DNA of 14,798 nucleotides. Source: Pseudomonadota bacterium (GTDB lineage: Bacteria; Pseudomonadota; Gammaproteobacteria; Burkholderiales; Rhodocyclaceae). Below are positions 11,871 through 14,798 of the stretch, in pieces. Position 1 is the stretch's first letter. Each line of letters starts with the position of its first letter. The DNA lies in NCBI GenBank assembly GCA_030917225.1, contig JAUPVD010000506.1, forward strand, positions 1-14,798. The letters run 5' to 3'. The position numbers and the translations under genes were made by a program. The notes beneath the pieces are model-generated. The model made no database searches, was not told the origin of the DNA, and saw nothing but the letters and a program-made list of their open reading frames with translations.

Positions 11871-13705
11871 CGCTTTTCCTCCTCAATTACTTCCATCCTC
11901 GTCGTGTGCTGATCAGCCCCAAAACTAAACACCTCATCCACCTGCAACCCCCTCGGAATCTGATGCGTAATAAACAACATCGTCACCTTCCCCTTGAGTT
12001 TGTTGATGGTCCTGGCGAAGTGCTCCGCCGTCTGTTGATCCAGATTCGACACCGCCTCATCAAAAATCAGAATCTTCGGTTTCTTCAGCAGCGCCCGGGC
12101 AATGGCCAGCCGCTGCCTTTGGCCGCCTGAGAGCCCCGTCCCCCGCTCCCCGATCTCCGTCTGATACCCCTCCGGCAGCTTGTCCAGCACCTCATGGATC
12201 TCGGCCGCCTTGCAGGCTTCGATCACGTCCTCGAAGCTGGCATGCGGGTGGGCCATGGCCAGGTTGTCGTAAATGGTGCCGGCAAAGAGCACGGTCTCCT
12301 GCGGCACGACGCCGAAGGTGGCTCTGAGTTCGTTGGCGGCGAGGTGGCGGATGTCTCTTCCATCCAGTTCGATGAGCCCGTCGCTCGGCTGATAGAAGCC
12401 AAGCAGCAGTTTGGCCAGCGTGCTCTTGCCACAGCCGGATGGCCCCATGAGCACGGTGAGGTGGCCGGGCTTGAAGCGCATGTTGAGGTTGCGGTAGAGC
12501 CAGGGGTGATGCGCGCTGTAGCGGAAGGCCAGGTTCACCAGGTCGAGCTGGCCCTGGTTGTTCTGCATTTCGCGGCTGGGTACCAGGGCATGCGGCTCCT
12601 GCGGCATGTCGAGGATGTCGCCCAAGCGTTTGACGGCGATGTTGGCCTGCTGGAATTCCTGCCACAGGCCTACGAGGCGCAGCATGGGTTGGCTCATGCG
12701 GCCCGCGAACATCTGGAAGGCGACCAGCATGCCGACCGTGAAGCCGCCCCCCAAGGGGGCTTCCTTCGGGGCGTCGTTCTGCATGACCAGCAGGGCCCCC
12801 ACGATGAGGATGGCGAGCGTCATCACCTGTTCCAGCCCGTTGGCGATGACGTTGTAGGTGTTGCCCACCTGCTTGGTGGAGAAGCCGGCGGCCAGGTACT
12901 GGGCGAGCAGGTCGCCGTACTTGCGGTCGATGTCCGGTTCCATCTGCAGGGATTTGACGGTGGCCATGCCCGAGACGTATTCGGTGAGGAAGGCCTGGTT
13001 CCTGGCGCCGAGCATGAACTGGCGGTTGAGCTTGTCGCGGAAGACGGGGGCGACAAGGAAGCTCATGAAGGCGACCAGCCCGAGCAGGCCAACGGCGATC
13101 AGCGAGAGTTGCCAGCTGTAGGCGAACATCACCGCCAGGAAGATGAGCAGGAAGGGCAGATCGAGGATGAGGGTGACGGCGGCACCGGAAACGAACTCGC
13201 GGATGGTTTCGACCCCCTGCAGGCGGGCTACGAGGGTGCCGGTGGGGCGTTGTTCGAAGTACTGCAGCGGTAGGCGCAATAGGTGTTTGAAGACTTTGCT
13301 GCCGAGCACGGCATCGATACGGTTGCCGGTGTGCAGCACCAGATACTGGCGCAGCCAGGTCATGCCGCTGGTGAAGAGCATGAACATGACCAGCGCAATG
13401 CCGAGCACGATCAGGGTGCTGTGGGTCTGGTGGACGATGACCTTGTCGATGATCACCTGGGTGAAGAGCGGTGTGGCGAGGCTAACGAGCTGGATGGCGA
13501 GGCTGGCGGTGAGGACGTCGCGCCAGATGGATTTGTGTTTTAGGAGTTCGGGGATGAACCACGAAAATCCAAAACTGCAGCCGAATTCCTTTTCCTTGTC
13601 GTTGTCGTCCTTTTTGGAAAGGTATCTCGACTGCTGGGAAAAATTTTCAAAAATGCACTCGCTGAGCGGAAAAGCACCTGCGGTACTGATTGAATTGGTC
13701 GGCAT
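11867..13705 (-). CDS. Type I secretion ABC transporter (HlyB-like) without N-terminal C39-like domain
   Basis: A 612-residue fused permease-ATPase. The membrane domain spans about 60-310, starting with SIWRDVLTASLAIQLVSLAT. The ATPase has Walker A GPSGCGKST (421-429), Q-loop VPQE (467-470), signature LSGGQ (525-529), Walker B ILIFDE (545-550) and switch H581. The pattern is that of HlyB/RTX-type exporters, which usually have about 710-740 residues because of a C39 peptidase or C39-like domain in front. Here the first 40 residues (MPTNSISTAGAFPLSECIFE onward) are AT-rich, unlike the rest, and carry no such domain. An in-frame TAG lies just upstream of the ATG and no ribosome site is seen. No HlyD-type adaptor gene is adjacent. 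The ATPase core looks intact, but the gene may be a remnant. Confidence 0.88.
   Translation of the reverse strand: MPTNSISTAGAFPLSECIFENFSQQSRYLSKKDDNDKEKEFGCSFGFSWFIPELLKHKSIWRDVLTASLAIQLVSLATPLFTQVIIDKVIVHQTHSTLIVLGIALVMFMLFTSGMTWLRQYLVLHTGNRIDAVLGSKVFKHLLRLPLQYFEQRPTGTLVARLQGVETIREFVSGAAVTLILDLPFLLIFLAVMFAYSWQLSLIAVGLLGLVAFMSFLVAPVFRDKLNRQFMLGARNQAFLTEYVSGMATVKSLQMEPDIDRKYGDLLAQYLAAGFSTKQVGNTYNVIANGLEQVMTLAILIVGALLVMQNDAPKEAPLGGGFTVGMLVAFQMFAGRMSQPMLRLVGLWQEFQQANIAVKRLGDILDMPQEPHALVPSREMQNNQGQLDLVNLAFRYSAHHPWLYRNLNMRFKPGHLTVLMGPSGCGKSTLAKLLLGFYQPSDGLIELDGRDIRHLAANELRATFGVVPQETVLFAGTIYDNLAMAHPHASFEDVIEACKAAEIHEVLDKLPEGYQTEIGERGTGLSGGQRQRLAIARALLKKPKILIFDEAVSNLDQQTAEHFARTINKLKGKVTMLFITHQIPRGLQVDEVFSFGADQHTTRMEVIEEEKR
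12740..12772. repeat. GC-rich hairpin repeat inside the ABC transporter coding sequence
   Basis: The plus strand reads GAAGCCGCCCCCCAAGGGGG then CTTCC and TTCGGGGC. CCCCC and GGGGG pair around CAA, and GAAGCC pairs with GGCTTC outside. On the coding strand it encodes about residues 311-321 (DAPKEAPLGGG), an extra loop just before the last membrane helix, where relatives as I recall have a short loop. The motif resembles intergenic hairpin repeats common in Comamonadaceae-type genomes (memory, not checked). Confidence 0.5.
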
Positions 13706-13806
13706 TGCGCAAATCTACGGAGCAAAGTGTGTGGCGTCAATTTGCGAATGACATACTTTTGCATGTAGGTGGCGAATCTCTACAAATTCCGAAAATCGCA
13801 AAAATC

Positions 13807-13822
13807 GAGCCTGGCCCCTTTT
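13807..13822 (-). repeat. Solo copy of the RAYT end
   Basis: GAGCCTGGCCCCTTTT repeats the core of the RAYT right end (differing after CCCCTTT). The bases before it (TCGCAAAAATC) also resemble the sequence inside the right end (GCGAAGAAATT). It is a lone end without a transposase, directly beside the distal terminator copy. Confidence 0.75.
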
Positions 13823-13847
13823 CCCGCGCTGCTCCGGCGGGTTTTTT
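13823..13847 (+). terminator. Partial copy of the rpmG terminator
   Basis: CCCGC pairs with GCGGG around a 9-base loop and is followed by six Ts, giving a weaker plus-strand terminator. The 3' half is identical to the rpmG terminator, while the 5' arm is shorter and different. No plus-strand gene ends here, which is odd and suggests a duplication scar. Confidence 0.6.
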
Positions 13848-13850
13848 GTT
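13828..13850 (+). repeat. 23-bp direct repeat, copy 2
   Basis: Identical over 23 bases to 10408-10430. It lies between the solo RAYT end and aceK, so the two copies bracket the RAYT unit, the truncated gene and the ABC transporter. The 178-base gap 13706-13883 otherwise holds an AT-rich leader for the transporter with no promoter that I can define with confidence. Confidence 0.85.
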
Positions 13851-13883
13851 TTTGTGCTGGTTGGCGCGTGGTGAAGATGTCGG

Positions 13884-14798
13884 TCAGTTTGCCGGCGCCG
13901 GAGGGATCCCCGTGGCGGGGAAAGCGTTGCAAAACCGCATTTCCTCCGGATAGGGGAAGAAATCCTCAACCTTGCCGTTGAGAATCTGCTCCTTGGTCTG
14001 CTGCCAGAACTCCTGCGTGAGGAGATATTTGTGGTGTTTCATGAAGGCCTGGCGCACTTTCGGTGAGCCGAGCAGGAAGGTGCCGAATTCTTCCGGAAAC
14101 ACGTCGTTCCGTGCCACGGAATACCAGACCTCGCCCGACATCTCGGTTTCGTAGTCGGGGGCTTCCGGGATGTGGCGGAAGTTGATGTCGGTCATGTATT
14201 CGATTTCGTCGTAGTCGTAGAAGACGACCCGGTTGTAGCGGGTGACGCCGAAGTTCTTCCACAGCATGTCGCCGGGGAAGATGTTGGCCAGCGCCAGTTC
14301 GCGGATAGCGTTGCCGTACTCGCGCACGGCGTGCTCCGTCTTTGCTTCGTCTGCCGCGTCGAGATAGAGGTTCAGCGGCACCATCCGCCTCTCGATGTAG
14401 AGATGCTTGAGCACGATGTCCTCGCCCTCTTCTTCGAACATCGATGGCGCCAGCGCACGCAGTTCTTCCATCAACTCCTCGGAAAAGCGTGAACGGGGCA
14501 GAGCCACGTGCGAGAACTCCAGCGAATCGGCCATGCGGCCGACGCGGTCGACCTGTTTTACCAGCTGATATTTGCGTTCGACCGTGGCGCGGTCCACTTC
14601 CTTGGTGCTGCCGAAAATGTCCTTGATGATCTTGAACACGTAGGGGTAGGAGGGCAGCGTAAACACCAGCATGACCATGCCCTTGATACCGGGGGCGATG
14701 ATGAACTGGTCTTCGGAATGGCGCAGGTGCTGGTAGAAGTCGCGATAGAACATGGTCTTGCCCTGCTTGCCCAGCCCGATCATGGTGTACAGCTCGGA
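13884..14798 (-). CDS. aceK: Isocitrate dehydrogenase kinase/phosphatase, C-terminal part (runs off window)
   Basis: The last 304 codons of AceK; the frame is open at the window end, so the N-terminal regulatory half is missing. Family signatures are the [16 protein letters not shown] start, the nucleotide-binding region [20 protein letters not shown] with the lysine in [39 protein letters not shown], and the kinase-like active site [20 protein letters not shown] then YDEIEYMTD. AceK phosphorylates and dephosphorylates isocitrate dehydrogenase and so divides carbon flow between the TCA cycle and the glyoxylate bypass. It faces the rpmB-rpmG operon convergently, with the accessory block in between. 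No minus-strand terminator with a T-run was seen after its stop. Confidence 0.97.
   Translation of the reverse strand, partial: SELYTMIGLGKQGKTMFYRDFYQHLRHSEDQFIIAPGIKGMVMLVFTLPSYPYVFKIIKDIFGSTKEVDRATVERKYQLVKQVDRVGRMADSLEFSHVALPRSRFSEELMEELRALAPSMFEEEGEDIVLKHLYIERRMVPLNLYLDAADEAKTEHAVREYGNAIRELALANIFPGDMLWKNFGVTRYNRVVFYDYDEIEYMTDINFRHIPEAPDYETEMSGEVWYSVARNDVFPEEFGTFLLGSPKVRQAFMKHHKYLLTQEFWQQTKEQILNGKVEDFFPYPEEMRFCNAFPATGIPPAPAN

Noticed and set aside
12194..13273. Plus-strand open frame (359 codons) opposite the ABC transporter
   Set aside because: Composition is dominated by G, E, V, D and H with no motif, and it lies opposite the intact ATPase and membrane domain.
1..14798. CRISPR array, tRNA or rRNA genes, prophage or integrase genes
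   Set aside because: No regularly spaced direct repeats, no cloverleaf-like sequence with tRNA arms and no phage or integrase proteins were seen.

Overview
The window (14.8 kb, GC-rich, densely packed) reads like the chromosome of a betaproteobacterium, most likely in the Rhodocyclales (Azonexus/Dechloromonas/Azospira type). This is inferred from protein character: an L28-L33 ribosomal pair, AceK, a QseB/QseC-like two-component pair, a PAP2 enzyme of the CPWD/RGxHF type and a REP-associated transposase. No database search was possible.

Left part (1-5303, all minus strand): a compact seven-gene operon. In order of transcription it encodes a thermostable-hemolysin (T_hemolysin, GNAT-like) family protein, an AMP-dependent acyl ligase, a TenA/heme-oxygenase-like protein with a full set of metal ligands, a short-chain dehydrogenase, a secreted TPR protein, a QseB/PmrA-like response regulator and a QseC-like sensor kinase that runs off the window. 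Every junction is an overlap or a gap of at most 22 bases, so the enzymes and the regulators are probably expressed together. The enzyme set (activate an acid, transfer it, oxidise it, reduce it) looks like a small biosynthetic pathway with unknown product.

Middle (5396-9872): a second tight minus-strand operon (PAP2 phosphatase, PNPOx-like flavoprotein, radical SAM/SPASM-like protein), divergent from a large LTA-synthase/phosphoglycerol-transferase-like membrane enzyme. The main result is regulatory. Three direct-repeat TTAA-N7-TTAA boxes of the PmrA/QseB type lie in the intergenic regions before operon 1, before operon 2 and before the LTA-synthase-like gene. This suggests that the two-component system controls itself, the hemolysin-ligase pathway and two envelope-modifying units as one local regulon.

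Right part (9873-14798): rpmB-rpmG with promoter and terminator, then about 3.4 kb of accessory DNA, then aceK. The accessory block holds a RAYT transposase between perfect 21-bp inverted ends, a secreted-protein gene apparently truncated by one of those ends, a small frameshifted peptide ORF, and a type I secretion ABC transporter lacking its usual N-terminal C39-like domain. That transporter also carries a GC-rich hairpin repeat inside its coding region. The block is bracketed by a 23-bp direct duplication of the rpmG terminator, and a solo copy of the RAYT end lies beside the distal copy.
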